From: Phorcus lineatus
Lineage: Eukaryota; Mollusca; Gastropoda; Trochida; Trochidae
Direction: 5' to 3'
Assembly: GCA_921293015.1 (NCBI GenBank)
Contig: OV121081.1
Span: forward strand, 73,549,022-73,613,021
Length of the DNA: 64,000 nucleotides
The notes under the pieces are model-generated. The model had not been told where the DNA came from and ran no database searches. It was given only the letters and a program-made list of their open reading frames with translations. Both the position numbers and the translations under genes were made by a program. Below, piece after piece: positions 13,660 to 25,859 of this stretch. Position 1 is the stretch's first letter, and each line of letters starts with the position of its first letter.

Positions 13660-13815
13660 TGGCAATTACCCTAGACATCACCTTAAGGGACATATTAGCC
13701 AGCCTGTCACTTGCAAAGAGCAAATGTCCAGTGGGCGCTCTGGGGAATTATACAGGTCATCGTCATTATACATTTGTAGATTCCTTCCTCACAGCAAGTT
13801 ACACACCTCGTCGAT
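13660..13815 (-). repeat. X block, copy 2
   Basis: This block is clearly related to copy 3 at 18375 over about 200 bp. On the minus strand it can be read as a 58-nt exon between CCCCAG and the donor-like GTGATGTCTAGG, giving APTGHLLFASDRLANMSLK in the open frame, against EPTRGFLFPKDRLTNVSLQ in copy 3. Similarity extends beyond both putative splice sites. A comparison of codon positions (about 6, 3 and 7 changes at positions 1, 2 and 3) is not decisive for coding. The protein is unrecognised. Confidence 0.45.
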
Positions 13816-13849
13816 ATCTTGCCATCACTTCTGTGTAATTAGAAATACA

Positions 13850-16140
13850 AATGATCAACAAGGATTTATTTAGGTGTTTGGTTGAGTTTAAGAAGACGAA
13901 TTAAACGTTATTTCTAGCCTGTAATAGAGCACTACGAGTTACGTTTGTCACAATGTGTGACAATACCACATTATCATAACCCTTTTCTATATATGGTGAG
14001 GTATTGGTTTATAGTTAAGATGTCACAAATGTGATACCTTGGCACAATTGTATAACATCATGTGAGATTTACGGGAAGCTGATTGTAGGCAACATTTTCT
14101 GTAATTTTCAAAATGATTTTAAGACATCAATTGCATTAAAGACTTCTCCTAAATAAGAAAGTCCGATTTCTAATCGTGGTATTTTTTTTATACACGTGAG
14201 GAATTTTCTATATTTTATGCATTCACATTCCATTAGTTCCATTAACGGTTTTGTATCTAAACTTATCTTAAACCTGTATACTGCTGAACAAGAGTTTGTG
14301 AAATTGATATGTTCACATGGCTATAAAAACTTACATTTACTCTATATTTACCTTTTATATCTATAAAACTTATACTGTATGTATATCAGTATTTGGCATC
14401 AATAGTATTAACATTCGATAAGGAGAATGAATGACCCACCTGTACTTTTTAGGCATGGCGACAGGTATCCATTGAGACTGAATACCATTATTATTTTACC
14501 AAATTCAAAGATGTTTCTTTCAACTTTATTACCAATAGTGTCCCAGAGTGTCTCTTTGGGGCTAATGACACAGAAGTCATGGTAAGTTCCTGGAAGCCAA
14601 AAACTTACGAGTACTTTCAGAATATGACCAGGCGCTTTTTTACTGAACTATGAAGTTTTTACACAAGACATTCGCCCTTTGTCTCAAGGCCATTGTGATC
14701 TCAGTCTGATATTTCTTCGGATATTTCAACTTTACCGGTGCCAATTGATGACAAGAGTTCCCAAATAAGGACCTGGATTTGGTATTGGTAACAGTCACTT
14801 GGGAACAATAATTTCGGTATCCCTAACGTTCAACCTACTGAAGACTCTGAAATAAATTCATTGGAGAATAATACACGGTTCCAGTCTTGCACCCGGAAGT
14901 GCTCGTGCGAAGTCGCTTTTAGTTTCCTGTATTGCATTCAAAGTCGCTTTCCTACAGAGGAAATACCATTTTAACAAAATTGATGTAGACCTTGAGATGG
15001 GATTGATCTTTACACCAACCCTTACCTCACAACACCTCTCTAAATATTGAGTGTTGAAAATGTTTCACATACATAGCTTACATGTCAATCTGTCTTCTCT
15101 GTAAGTTAAAGTCTCTGCATTAAAGTCTGTCACACCTTGTATCAAACTTGTTAAAAGTCCATGCATTGTTACACTAAATATGTATTTGTTCGTCTTCTTT
15201 CACTAAAGGTTAAACTTTTTTCATTGCAATAGTAACTGCAGCAGATATTGATATAACCAGTAATCTAAAACATTCTGTTATTGTAAATAACCAAAATTTT
15301 ACGAACCTTAACTTACTAGCTGTACAATTCTATTGCACTAAATATGACCTGTGTCAATATGGCACACTCTTTGAATATTAAGGCAATATCTTTTATCATA
15401 ACATGGCACTCCACTGTAAAAATATATCCAAATAGTATGTATTCATGTTCTGTTTTTCATGTCATCAGTTATACCATTTTGAGAAAATGTATTTCATGCA
15501 ATAGTCGGTTGCGGGGATAACATTATATAATCTCTCATGAAGTTTAATAGTCCAGCCATGGTTTAGTACTTTTGACACATCATAGAAAATTCATAACTAA
15601 TCAAACTGCTAATAAACCTGAAATGATTGATAGTTGGGCATCAGACTGCTATGGTTAATTGTTCATTATATTGGGGCAGTTAAGTGGAGGTAACCTTTGG
15701 AGCGTGACTTACTTTCCAGTCGACGTATTAATTACAATTCACTTTATCACGTGCTAGCTTAAGCTTATTTACAAAAGCTATCATAACCAATCACTTACTT
15801 GTTCAAAGTGTGTGACTTTGACCGTTCCAACCACATACATTGCAAACTTACACGAATCGTGATTGGGTTAACGACTTTTAAACTTTGAACACTTGTTACG
15901 GGAAAACATTTAAGCATGAATTGAAGGAAGAAGAAGCAACCGAATTTTATCTATAGCTCTCCTTCATTTATTTTCAAAAATAGAGACAAAGACATAGAAT
16001 AGACAAGCCATTTCTTCTTTCTGAAATATGTCATTTAATAGTTTATTGATTCATACTAATTTGATAAACAGGATAGAGGGGGAATGGTTTTGAAGTGTTC
16101 GTGAGGTACATTTATTCTATAATCACGGTGCTAGCATTCC
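13850..16140. other. Unassigned sequence
   Basis: I see no gene, RNA or mobile element in this 2.3 kb interval. Confidence 0.4.
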
Positions 16141-16143
16141 TAA

Positions 16144-16350
16144 TTACAACGCTATCGTGAACCTTCTTGAAAGTACCATACCAAATCCAACCAACTGATC
16201 AAGAGCTGTGTATACAGCTTGGGCCCAGATGTAGAACAGAGGGCGAGTTAAACTTGCCCCCTTCATCCTAGAACAGAAGCCAAAGCTGTGTTGATTGATG
16301 TATATTTCTGGGCTTTGTTGCTGTTCAGACAGATGAGAGAAAGCATCCAA
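16144..16350 (-). repeat. Y block, copy 1 (possible exon)
   Basis: The minus strand holds a 68-codon frame containing LFYIWAQAVYTALDQLVGFG. The paralogous block at 24638-24795 encodes LFYTWVKAVYRVLYPLMC in one frame. Both end in a shared GTATGGTA, which could be a splice donor. In this copy a pyrimidine-rich stretch ending in CTGAACAG precedes the frame as a possible acceptor. DNA identity between copies is about 65% by eye. The aromatic and hydrophobic pattern is shared, but the protein is unrecognised. It could be an exon of a decayed gene family or a repeat. Confidence 0.4.
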
Positions 16351-16589
16351 AAGTATATCAGCATTTACCTTATATTTTTACAGCAATTTCCCTACAGGAG
16401 AATGATTGTCATACTTACAAGAAGACATGTTTACTTTTTATAGGCGCTGTAACACGTTGATTTGGATTTTCATTTTTCAATTTTATATCTTTAAATGATT
16501 AATACATGAACGAATTTGTAACTATAAATAATTAATTAGTTACATACAGGTACATAGGATATATACAAGGCATTCAAAGCAAAACAGGG

Positions 16590-17340
16590 CACGCTACTAT
16601 ATTCGGACGTAAGACGTTAAGTAAGATTTATAGAATACATATTTGGACACATTTTGAATATTCATGTGAAGTTTTGGATGGGTGTACATTAGAACAAGCA
16701 CACACACTGGATAGGCAGCAAACAGAAGCCGCAAGAATATAGTTACGGGACTCCAACGTTATGTTTCTAGAAGAACATTTTATAATGAAACTTGGTGTGA
16801 ATCGTTAAATGAACGTAGATGTAAAGAAGAGCTATGTATGCTTTTTAAAATCTTAAGTGAGGAATAACAACTTTAACCATATGGATTCAGAATATCTTCA
16901 ACTATCAAGAATCTAGGAATCTTATGAATCCTTCTTTCCCTTTAGCAATTCGACAATGGGACAATATTCCCCTTAAAATAGGAAATTGCCCATCCATTTT
17001 TCTTTAAATTAAACGTAACCTTATTAAGACATCAGATGCAGCGTCTAAATATTTTTCAGAAGGATATAGGGTTTGTGAACTTTTTCACATAAGACTTATA
17101 TTAGACATGGATGTATTTAGTTAAACTATTTATTAAAAGCAGGTTTAAACAACGACCCCGCTATTCATATAAAAATTCATGTGGAAATGCATTTAATTTA
17201 TTTTGGTTTGTATATAAGTTCCTCGCAATACGCAATAATTAAACAAGGTATTAATTGTGAATCTAGGGAGAGTGCTCTCAAGCTTAGACATTTGTTTAGT
17301 CCTTAATAGCAATGCAGACCTATTATTATTATTATTTTTT
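16590..17340 (+). mobile_element. LINE, 5'-truncated 3' end
   Basis: The plus strand encodes the C-terminal region that follows the reverse transcriptase in many APE-type LINEs. It reads, with frame changes, RKTLSKIYRIHIWTHFEYSC, then HTLDRQQTEAARI, VTGLQRYVSRRTFYNET, CESLNERRCKEELCMLFKIL and SFPLAIRQWDNIP. The family pattern is LExxQxEAARIVTGL...ETxWExLxxRR...AIRxWNxLP. At least two frameshifts and several stops are present. The 3' end is a short (ATT)n tail at 17321-17335 followed by Ts, typical of elements that end in a microsatellite rather than poly-A. It is a different family from the LINE at 43.5 kb, as its tail and protein differ. It lies between blocks Y1 and Z1, so it inserted into the old array. 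Confidence 0.75.
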
Positions 17341-18159
17341 AAATGAATCTGTATTCAAACATTTGTATAAGAAACAAAGAGATATGTGTGCCTCTTAATC
17401 ACAGATTCCTTAATCTCTCTCTTACTACTCTGCATCTTTTGTATGACATTGTTTATTCTGACTGTATAAATAATGTAAACATAAAATGTAAATATTATAT
17501 GCCCAGTCCTTTTTACTTCTGTGAATAAAATATATTAATGTCAATACAATATTTTCAACAAGGACAGTTCGGAATTATTTGTTCATAGAGTTTTTTCGTG
17601 CCATGTATATATTTCAATCGTAAATCAATTACGAAAGTTTGCATTAGTAATGGCCCAGGAACGTCAACAGGTGCACCGCAAAATATTGCAAGAATATAAT
17701 CATCATTGAAAAGCTCTATATTTACAAAGGCACCCAAATCAAATAGGTTATTAAGGTTCGGTAGACTTTATACTTAGTGCATGATGAAGTAAAGCTTATC
17801 TCCTAACTCAATCAAGTTACCCCTACTCGTAGAATGAGGTGTCACGTATAACTACAAGCAGCCATTTAGCGGGAACTTCTTACAATGATATAGTAAAAGT
17901 ATATATCTTGTAATTCTGATGATTCCTAATTAATATTATACAAATAAAGTTGAAGCATACTCAATTGATTGTTTTATTTCTGCGTCGGTATTAAAAAAAA
18001 AAGAATGCTGTAAGTTAAGAAAAGTTAGAATTGACTTATCACCGTACATTTTCTTCCCTTCACGTAAAAACGAAAATTGGGTGTTTCTTTTGTTAGTTAA
18101 ACAATGCATGGCGTCAGTGTTCTGTTGGAATTGTATAAACTGAATATATTATCATCATT
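17341..18159. other. Unassigned sequence
   Basis: No recognisable feature. The short frames at 17343 and 17555 show no motif. Confidence 0.4.
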
Positions 18160-18295
18160 TCATAAGTTCATTCACGATTTACTTCTTTGCCATGCTCTAC
18201 ATCTTTAAATACGCATGCGTAAAGAAACAGTTACACTATCTCACTTTCGTCTGGTGTAGGAGCGATCTTACATTCGTGCAAACGTTCCCACTTCA
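18160..18295. repeat. Z block, copy 1
   Basis: Related to copy 3 (26904-27060) through shared words such as TTCATTCACGA, TTTACTTCTT, AAATACGC and GATCTTACA. This copy lacks a 16-22 bp piece that includes the acceptor-like CTCTTCAG of copy 3. It sits only about 80 bp to the left of X3. Confidence 0.45.
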
Positions 18296-18374
18296 TTAAA
18301 AAGCAGCATTATGTGAACATGAATTTTCCAAAGCTTACTCTTATTGATAAAATCATATTGCTTGCGTTACAGAC

Positions 18375-18535
18375 GAAATTTTGGTAAAACCCTAGACATC
18401 ACCTGAAGGGACACATTAGTCAGTCTGTCCTTTGGAAATAGAAAACCCCTTGTGGGTTCTCTCAGGAATTATACTGGTCATCAGCAAATTATTCATTTAT
18501 GGATTTCATTCCTCGCAAATTATCTGCATCCGTTT
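18375..18535 (-). repeat. X block, copy 3
   Basis: Best match to copy 2 at 13660. The shared core on the minus strand ends CCCTTCAG followed by GTGATGTCTAGG. The open frame across the putative 58-nt exon reads EPTRGFLFPKDRLTNVSLQ. Similarity continues about 45 bp past the donor-like site. Confidence 0.45.
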
Positions 18536-18559
18536 TGTGTGGACATTATAACTCTCCAG

Positions 18560-20300
18560 GATACCTCAGCGTCTTCACGTGCGCTCACGTTATGAAACAA
18601 TTCATATCTGTGACGATCCGAAGTCTTTACAAGAGATGAATATGGCTGACAGCATCCAACAAATGAACACCACAAGCCTATTGTTATTATTAGACCATTC
18701 TAACTGCTGTTTGTTTCGCATGAGCGTTTGCAAATAATGTTCGCTTGTGTGCGCAAGTTTTTGTTATCTGTTTTTCACATGACAAAAGCAATCATTTTAC
18801 AATGCCTATTACACCATTTCCATTTTATGACTTTCGTGACAATGCAATAACCTTATAGCATCGGACAAGGGCGTACGACCATGGCTAAGTACGATTTCTT
18901 ATCATTCATGACTGGTTAACTATAGTTATTGGTGCCGAAAGCATACTATATCGAAACTAATGCTTGTAATGAGTAACAACTTTTCAGTCCTCTCTTAATG
19001 CTGTGACACTGTTAGTAGACTATGGTTTGACTCACAGATGCTATAAGCGGTACTGCAATGTTAATGATAGTCTTACATAAATATTTTCTGACATCGTATA
19101 AAATCGCTTGTTTTCGGCTGGTTATTATGAATGAATGAGTATGTGGGTAATGTGTTTTAAGAAAACGGACACGTTTCATTTTCTTCATTATGTTCAGTGA
19201 AGCAAGTGATTTACCCACAAGAAATACCTTATTAAAAGCTAATCTTGATTTATATTATCTTCTGTAAATTAAAGTGGCATCGATGGTGTAATATGTTGTA
19301 TGTAGAAGTCACAAATTTTGCATTGCTGAAATTATTTTGATACTTATTAGCTCAGTCTAATGACAATATAAAATGTTTAAGCATTGTATGCGCGAATTAG
19401 TAAAACTTAATTTTTTAAAACGTATCTAAGGTACATGTAGACTGAACGACGGACCGTGGTTGATATATAACAAGCCCACATGCTCGAGCTCTCGGCCTAG
19501 GCATATTTTCTCAACAATATAAGTTTATAGGAGCGTATGTCGTAGATTTAAATTAAGATGGCTTATGCTTGTATATATTCGTAAGAAACGTATGGTCTTC
19601 GTTTTTAAGTTTTTCTTAAATATTCTTTTATATTTGACTTGAGTAAAATATGAACTATGGACAAAAATAAGCGCACATCCGTTAAAAAGAAACCTGATTT
19701 TAAATTGAGCCTAGTCGTTGGCGGTACGAGTGAGGAAAATCGTTTGAATTAATCTTCGATAACATGTTATTGTCATATATCTGGCAGTTTGGGACTGATC
19801 GTTTATTTGAAAAACGACAATCTCCTTATACCAAAAGGTCATATCTTGTATCAAACCCTTGCAAATGTGTCTACCTCATCGACAAATTATGATCAAAATA
19901 GATCATATTGTGTTCATGTTCGTTCATTTCATGTCATCTTCTGAAACATTTTGAGCAAAGATCTGTCATGGACGAGTTGGTAACAGGGAAAGCATACAAA
20001 AAGTCGAAATATCAGCCATCGATCGGTAAATCAGAATATATTTGGACATCTAGAACAATATTCAAAATAACATTTAAGTTGAAGTGATTGACACGTGGTC
20101 AAAAGAGGGTTATTTTTGTCCATTCTTGAGAATGCAGTTGAAACATTTTGATAGATTTATTTCTGTTTTCAGCTGAACTCAAATTTTTTTTGTCAATTCA
20201 CAACATCAGCTGTTTTCATTTCTAAATTGGTTTCATCGACAGAACAGAATAAATTATAAACGTAAGGGCTGTTATTACCAAGCATACCTAGCCAAAGCCA
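18560..20300. other. Unassigned sequence
   Basis: No gene or element recognised. Confidence 0.4.
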
Positions 20301-20321
20301 GCTTAAGAGGTAGATTTTCAA

Positions 20322-20592
20322 GCGTTATCGTCGTCCCTTTAAACACTTGGAAGGTGCATTTTATACGTGTACGATAACGCATGCTGACTGTTAATGCACT
20401 GAAGCGGTGCTGACGACGTAATGATCGAGCACCGCGTTTTCAAATGACGTAACCTAACCGTAAAAGCTTCACCAACTAGAGAGACAATTCTTGGTTAGAC
20501 GCTGTTCGGTGTAACTCGCTAGTTTGCCTGTACTGATAGATCAATCTGTCAGACGTTCCTTTAGTGTAGCTCATTACTTTATAAAAAATAAG
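20322..20592 (+). promoter_or_regulatory. CpG-rich region with two perfect inverted repeats; possible promoter and first exon
   Basis: CpG dinucleotides cluster here against a CpG-poor background. Two successive perfect inverted repeats occur: GCGTTATCGT (20322-20331) with ACGATAACGC (20371-20380), and GCGGTGCT (20404-20411) with AGCACCGC (20428-20435). A CRE-like TGACGTAA follows at about 20444. The stretch ends in AATAAG followed by GTAAAT (GT at 20593), a good splice-donor match. I infer a plus-strand promoter with a short 5' untranslated exon leading into the small frame at 20791. No transcript evidence is available. Confidence 0.3.
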
Positions 20593-20790
20593 GTAAATTT
20601 CAATTCCAGCATTCAGTTGTTTTGTTTTCTTGGCACGGGTTTAGATGACAACATATTTCCTCGGCAAAACCAAGACATATGATAACAACAAATAGTTTGG
20701 TTTGTATTTATTGTAACACATATTGGAAGATTTGAAGTACAATTTCTTTTCAATAGAAAACATGCGAAAGTTCCTTCAGATCTCATTTTA

Positions 20791-20943
20791 ATGGCTGTTT
20801 GGGGATATTCCTATGCTATAATTTTGACTATTACGACAGTTATGATAACATCTATTTTTGGAACGTTTATTGTACAGCGTTTATTGAAATACATTGAATG
20901 GTATATCTGTTATAGGATTAGGATTAAATCAGAATTGATGTAA
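20791..20943 (+). CDS. Hypothetical 50-residue membrane microprotein
   Basis: A small frame lies in a plausible exon. The acceptor-like TTTCTTTTCAATAG ends at 20756, and the frame from 20758 is open to the stop at 20941-20943. The first ATG, at 20791, gives MAVWGYSYAIILTITTVMIT and then SIFGTFIVQRLLKYIEWYIC plus a basic tail RIRIKSEL. Residues about 8-29 form one hydrophobic segment followed by Arg and Lys, as in a single-pass membrane peptide. An AATAAA at 21005-21010 followed by GTTCTGTTGCCTGTTTTT resembles a polyadenylation site. With the CpG-rich stretch upstream this makes a compact two-exon gene model (intron 20593-20756). Length and composition could arise by chance, and I know no homologue. 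Confidence 0.2.
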   Translation: MAVWGYSYAIILTITTVMITSIFGTFIVQRLLKYIEWYICYRIRIKSELM

Positions 20944-21591
20944 TTTGTATGGTATTATATACAGTATCAGTAAACTTTTCTGCACTGTTCGTAAATAAGA
21001 ATTAAATAAAAAGTTCTGTTGCCTGTTTTTATTCTTAAAAAATCCTTCGAAATGTTTCTCATGTCATCAACACGCATGTTCGAGGGCAACTGCTGCAACA
21101 ATGTGTAACGATATGCGCTCGGTTTCAATTTTAAATGTACTCGCTATACATTCCAGTAAAACATGTCTCACAATTAATGTTTATTTCCTAAATTATTATT
21201 TTCTAATTATCTAAAACATTTCCTAATTTAAACATAGACTTGTATTTCAGTGTGCTACATTTTTATAGTTACATCAATGCAAAAAATACTTAAAACAACA
21301 AATGGACAAAGTTTTAGAACGGGCAACATACGTATAGGTTATAAAATTTGTATAAGTAAATTCATTTTTGAAAATACTTCAGTGCCCACAGTATTCAAGC
21401 TTGGGTACAGATTACTGTATCTCAGAAATGATTCGACCTCAAACATTGAATTGCAACTCCTTATATATAGTACAAACAGATATGACTTACATCAAATATC
21501 ATACAAACGTATCCAACGATCTTTGTGTTTGATTTATTCAGATGAAAGAACCCTCTCATTCCATATCCATTTATAGCTTTCCCTCGCAGGT

Positions 21592-21720
21592 AATGAAAAT
21601 TCACGCTGTACTTGATCAAATACTGACATGTGAAGGGACTGTTAGATAAACATTACACTATATTACGTGTGTCTGACATAGATTCCACTTTACATCAAAA
21701 TGCACAGTTCGTGAGGAGAT
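21592..21720. repeat. Z block, copy 2
   Basis: Aligned with copy 3 at 26904: both have ATTCACGCT(G/C)TAC, then TCAAATAC, TGAAGGGAC(T/C)GTTAG and TAAACATTACACTA. On the plus strand the block starts after TTTCCCTCGCAG, an acceptor-like sequence. It overlaps the end of a 99-codon frame (ATG at about 21277, stop near 21576) that I do not recognise. Confidence 0.5.
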
Positions 21721-21829
21721 ATTCAGTGCTCGAAATGATACACTGGAGGGTCTTTCAGAGGAGTTTTATTTACAGTATACTGATACACTGCGTGAATGGA
21801 TTTATAATTTTCAGCATGGTCAGTTAAAA

Positions 21830-24600
21830 ATCATGCGATTTGAGAATGTTAAAAGTGGCTTAAACTCTTTTTGGATTGGACCAAATTGATTGTACAAATT
21901 TACATTTTCATTCGCAAAAAGAAACCAGCTGAAGGTTAAATTAATTAAAACATAAATGTCTATCATATGACTGCATTATTTGTATTCTATTCATCACCAC
22001 AAGATAATTAGCTATATTTTGTTATTCTACTGCTCATGGTCATAATCGCTTTTTTCCATTCAAAATGTCTTTGACAAAGATGGTACACACAGAGGCTAAG
22101 CGTTTAGTAATAAAAGTTATTTCTTCATGCTGACTTGTATCCATCACATATTAGCTTTCCTTTTGACACGCAAATACCATCAGCCTGCTCAATTCTTTTA
22201 GATTCGGTTTTAAACTTATCAAGAAGGACTATGAGTTTACATAATTATTATTGTTAGTATTTAGGTGATATTCTATAAATTAGATGATGTGATACTTCTA
22301 TTCACCTTAAAATCAGATCACTTCCATTTCTTTTTGAAATCATAAATTACAATAACACTTTTAATTCTTACAAGTAGATTCCTGAAGTAACACTTAAAAA
22401 GTAAAAAGCAGACAGAGTCGGCTATATTGAACAATAGTTGTGGAACTGTTCTATATCAAAACCCTTCATGATGATTGTTTCATATAAACGGCCAGACTTA
22501 AATAAAGTGAGAGGTTGAAAACCCCAAAAGCCGTCATTTCATTTTTATTAGTATTACATAAACCAAGTTTGAATACTATACCTATTAAGTTCTTACCCGG
22601 AAAAGAAAAGCTGATCATGACACGTACGGACAGACGGAGGAATTCATTTCTTTTTAAACCTAAAACTTTCTAAAACTTTCCTTAGCTTTCCATACTTTAG
22701 CCTAAGGAAAACAGCTCAATTATACTTCACAGCGAAAAAGGGAGGGACACATGTAGCCTGACCAGTGATCACATTTACAACCAGCTGTCGAATTTCATAT
22801 TTGTTCTGTGATTACATGCGAGCTATTTCATTTCCATTGGTTATCTTATTGGTTTAAATGGATCGATCTAATATTTTTTTAAACCTAAAAAAACTGACAC
22901 CTCTTATCAATTTCGCATGAAAAGTTAAATTAAAACTGACTGTCATAAAATGTAAAAAAAATATTACATTAAATCAGTTCAATTCAATGACAACAGGCGA
23001 CTGTGATTATAAGAATATACAAGTCATTTTAAGGATAATTATTATAGTGAATCTAACAGTTCTACAGTGTTTCTCTTAAACATTAAACTTTTAAAAGTTC
23101 TTAAAATCTATTAAGGCAGGTTTGCAAGTGTTGGAGAGTTCGTCCCTTTTTCTGTTTGGTTTAAAATAGGACTCAAGGTTGTTTTCTATTTTTGTGATTT
23201 TCAATGAGTTACTGGTGAACTTTGAATTTTTCCGTACGGTTTCCTTTTCCTTCAAGCCATGGCTATTTGCAAATCTAGATAAATTTGAGACTGCATATCA
23301 GGTAAGCATCCATATAATTGATGGCTAACTACATACGTTAGTGCTGCAGGCAATCTAATGTGGCGTTTATAGATAAGAAAACTTTAGAGTTGAACCTCGT
23401 AAATGATCAATGCATAATATACATGTATGTATTGAGACACGGCATGGCTTGTAACTTACACTGTAGTAATAAATACTTGAAAGGAGTAAATATAGCACAG
23501 TTGAGACGTGGTCAATCTTCTCTGAAGTGCACGCAAAACAGCGATATAGCAGTTGAAGATACATTAATTGATACAGTCATATTCGCAATAGGTGATCATG
23601 GAGCATCGTCCTTCCTTATTGGTAGGAGGCCAACAGCTTGAACTTCTCTCTTTATTACACTTGGAATTTTCAAACAAGCGTTCTACCAATCATACTTAGA
23701 CTCTTTGCATTTGGCAATATCTTATAACCAATGAACATATTTGTATTACGATCAAATCCGCGTGACCATGCAGGTAATCCGAAATAAGTGGCAACTTTGA
23801 TACGGAAAACGATTGTTTCTGCATGCGTATCTCAAAATGAAGGGTCTCTCTGGTGTTTAAGAGTCAAAGCAGCAGAACAAATCTTCATGACCACACGTGC
23901 ACAAACCCTACCTACAACGCTACACGCTAGACACAAACAGTTACAATTCGATAAGTAATAAAAGTGTTGGAGACGTTGTCAACAGTTTTTTTTCGCTACA
24001 TAAGGGACAGCGAAAAAGTAAAATAAGCTTTAGACATTACTTTGATAAAACTTGTACTGGCAATTCTGGCAAGACAATAAACAAATGAAGCATATGGAAA
24101 TATTAAATTGCAAAGCCATCAAATATGACCTATTCCCCTAAAAATAAATCCATTCAGCATTTCCCCAAGGGTAGGTATGTAAATCAGAGCCAGCAACTTG
24201 GACGATTTATAGTTTGAATAAATCGATGAATGTTGTTTAAAACAGAACTGTGTGTCCAAAGTAGATTCGTAATATTAACAAAAATAATTATGTGTGTACA
24301 TATATAAAAGCCAAATAATATTTTAAGTTTTGTTTTAGTCTTGAAATCATAATTACTGACAACGTTCTTACTCGTGATACTGTAAGATTTTCCTTTTTCA
24401 AATAGTCTAGTATTTTGGAACACGTGTTTGAATCCATTAAAAACGTGTAAACGAATAGTTTTATGATTGATTGCTCCAGTGTAGAAGTTAAAAAAATCAT
24501 ACAGAAAAACCGACCAACGACAAATATCACCGAAATATAAAATGATAGAGTTTACTGACGTAAATCATGTTTGACATCTATTTAAATATATTTATTTGAT
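21830..24600. other. Unassigned sequence
   Basis: No gene or element recognised. The 93-codon frame at 23360 has no motif. Two local duplications of about 11 bp (AAAACTTTCT, near 22665) are simple sequence. Confidence 0.4.
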
Positions 24601-24637
24601 ATTAAACTATTTCGCAATCATAGTACTATATTCTACG

Positions 24638-24795
24638 GATACCATACAGCAACACATCAAAGGATAAAGAACTCTGTACACAGCCTTCACCCATGTGTAG
24701 AATAGAATGTAAAATGAACGTGATCCCCCTCCTGCTGACAACGGAGAAGTGTTGATAAATGCCTTTCTTCTCATACTTCAGGCTTCTTGACAGGT
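24638..24795 (-). repeat. Y block, copy 2
   Basis: Paralogue of the block at 16144-16350, at about 65% identity. The minus strand reads SFYILFYTWVKAVYRVLYPL in the frame matching copy 1 and ends in the shared GTATGGTA. A copy of Z lies about 2.2 kb to the right, as it does for copy 1 (about 2.0 kb), so Y and Z appear to have duplicated together. Confidence 0.4.
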
Positions 24796-25773
24796 GCAAG
24801 GTAGGTTAAGAATGATACGAATGATAGAGCCAATTTCAAAGCATTACAGAAAAATACACCTTGGGTATCTTTAATACTAAACACTAACTACATAATAGCA
24901 GGTATGCTTTTCATGATATTAATATAAAGATTTACATGATTTTCTTATAAAATCTGATATCATCTGAAATTAAATAAAAAATGAAATAAGGTTGATTAAA
25001 TCCATTGAATATTTTAATTTTAAAGATTTAAAAAAAGTAAAACCATCAGTTTTCCGTTGGTAAGGTTCTAGGTTTCAGATTACACGTGTAATGATGTCTT
25101 AGATATATTAAGAAAGGTTCACACATGGATTCGTATCAGGAATGGGAATTTTGGCGATTCTGGCATTTCCTTAAATATACTCCTTGACAAAACAGTTGAG
25201 AAAGTGTGGCTGAACATTATCATCCATGATTAATAGACGAGTTGCTAAATTTTAATTTTCAAAAGAGGTACAAGAAAGGGATCAACGATGTCCCATATGT
25301 TGCAACAGCCACGGCGAATATACTTGTACCACAACAAGATAGGACGATATGCCAAGACCATAAGTTACTTCAAACTAAACGAAACAAAACATTGCCTGCA
25401 CAATCTCAGTATCTCTGGTCATCAACACATTACTGAATGCGTCAATAATGTTTGAAAGAAATCGACCTTCATCCAACCTCCATTGTGATGTCAAAATTCA
25501 CGACAGGCTCGTGTGTATCACTATCGTGCAATTCTGGAACTTTTTGACAATATCACTAACTTTTTTTCTTTACATCTTTTGGTACATTCGATGAGGTACA
25601 TGTTGGTAACTTGCATTTCATGCGTGTCCTTTTTTTGCGCATTGGTAGTAGTTTTAAAACTCAAATACCGTTTGAAGCCAAACTTTCATCAGTGTGTTCA
25701 CCGTAACATTATCACAATATTTGAATAGTATAAAATTATCACCAAAAGCATTACATGTCGGTAGTTACTTTTC

Positions 25774-25776
<3 letters not shown>

Positions 25777-25846
<70 letters not shown>
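25777..25846. repeat. (TA)35 microsatellite
   Basis: Seventy bases of uninterrupted TA. It creates artificial Tyr-Ile frames on both strands. Confidence 0.98.
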
Positions 25847-25849
<3 letters not shown>

Positions 25850-25859
25850 TGATGAGTTC

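Noticed and set aside
18652-18667. 13-mer ATCCAACAAATGA shared with the start of block A (about 33884)
   Set aside because: A single 13-base match between unrelated places is expected many times by chance in a window this size.
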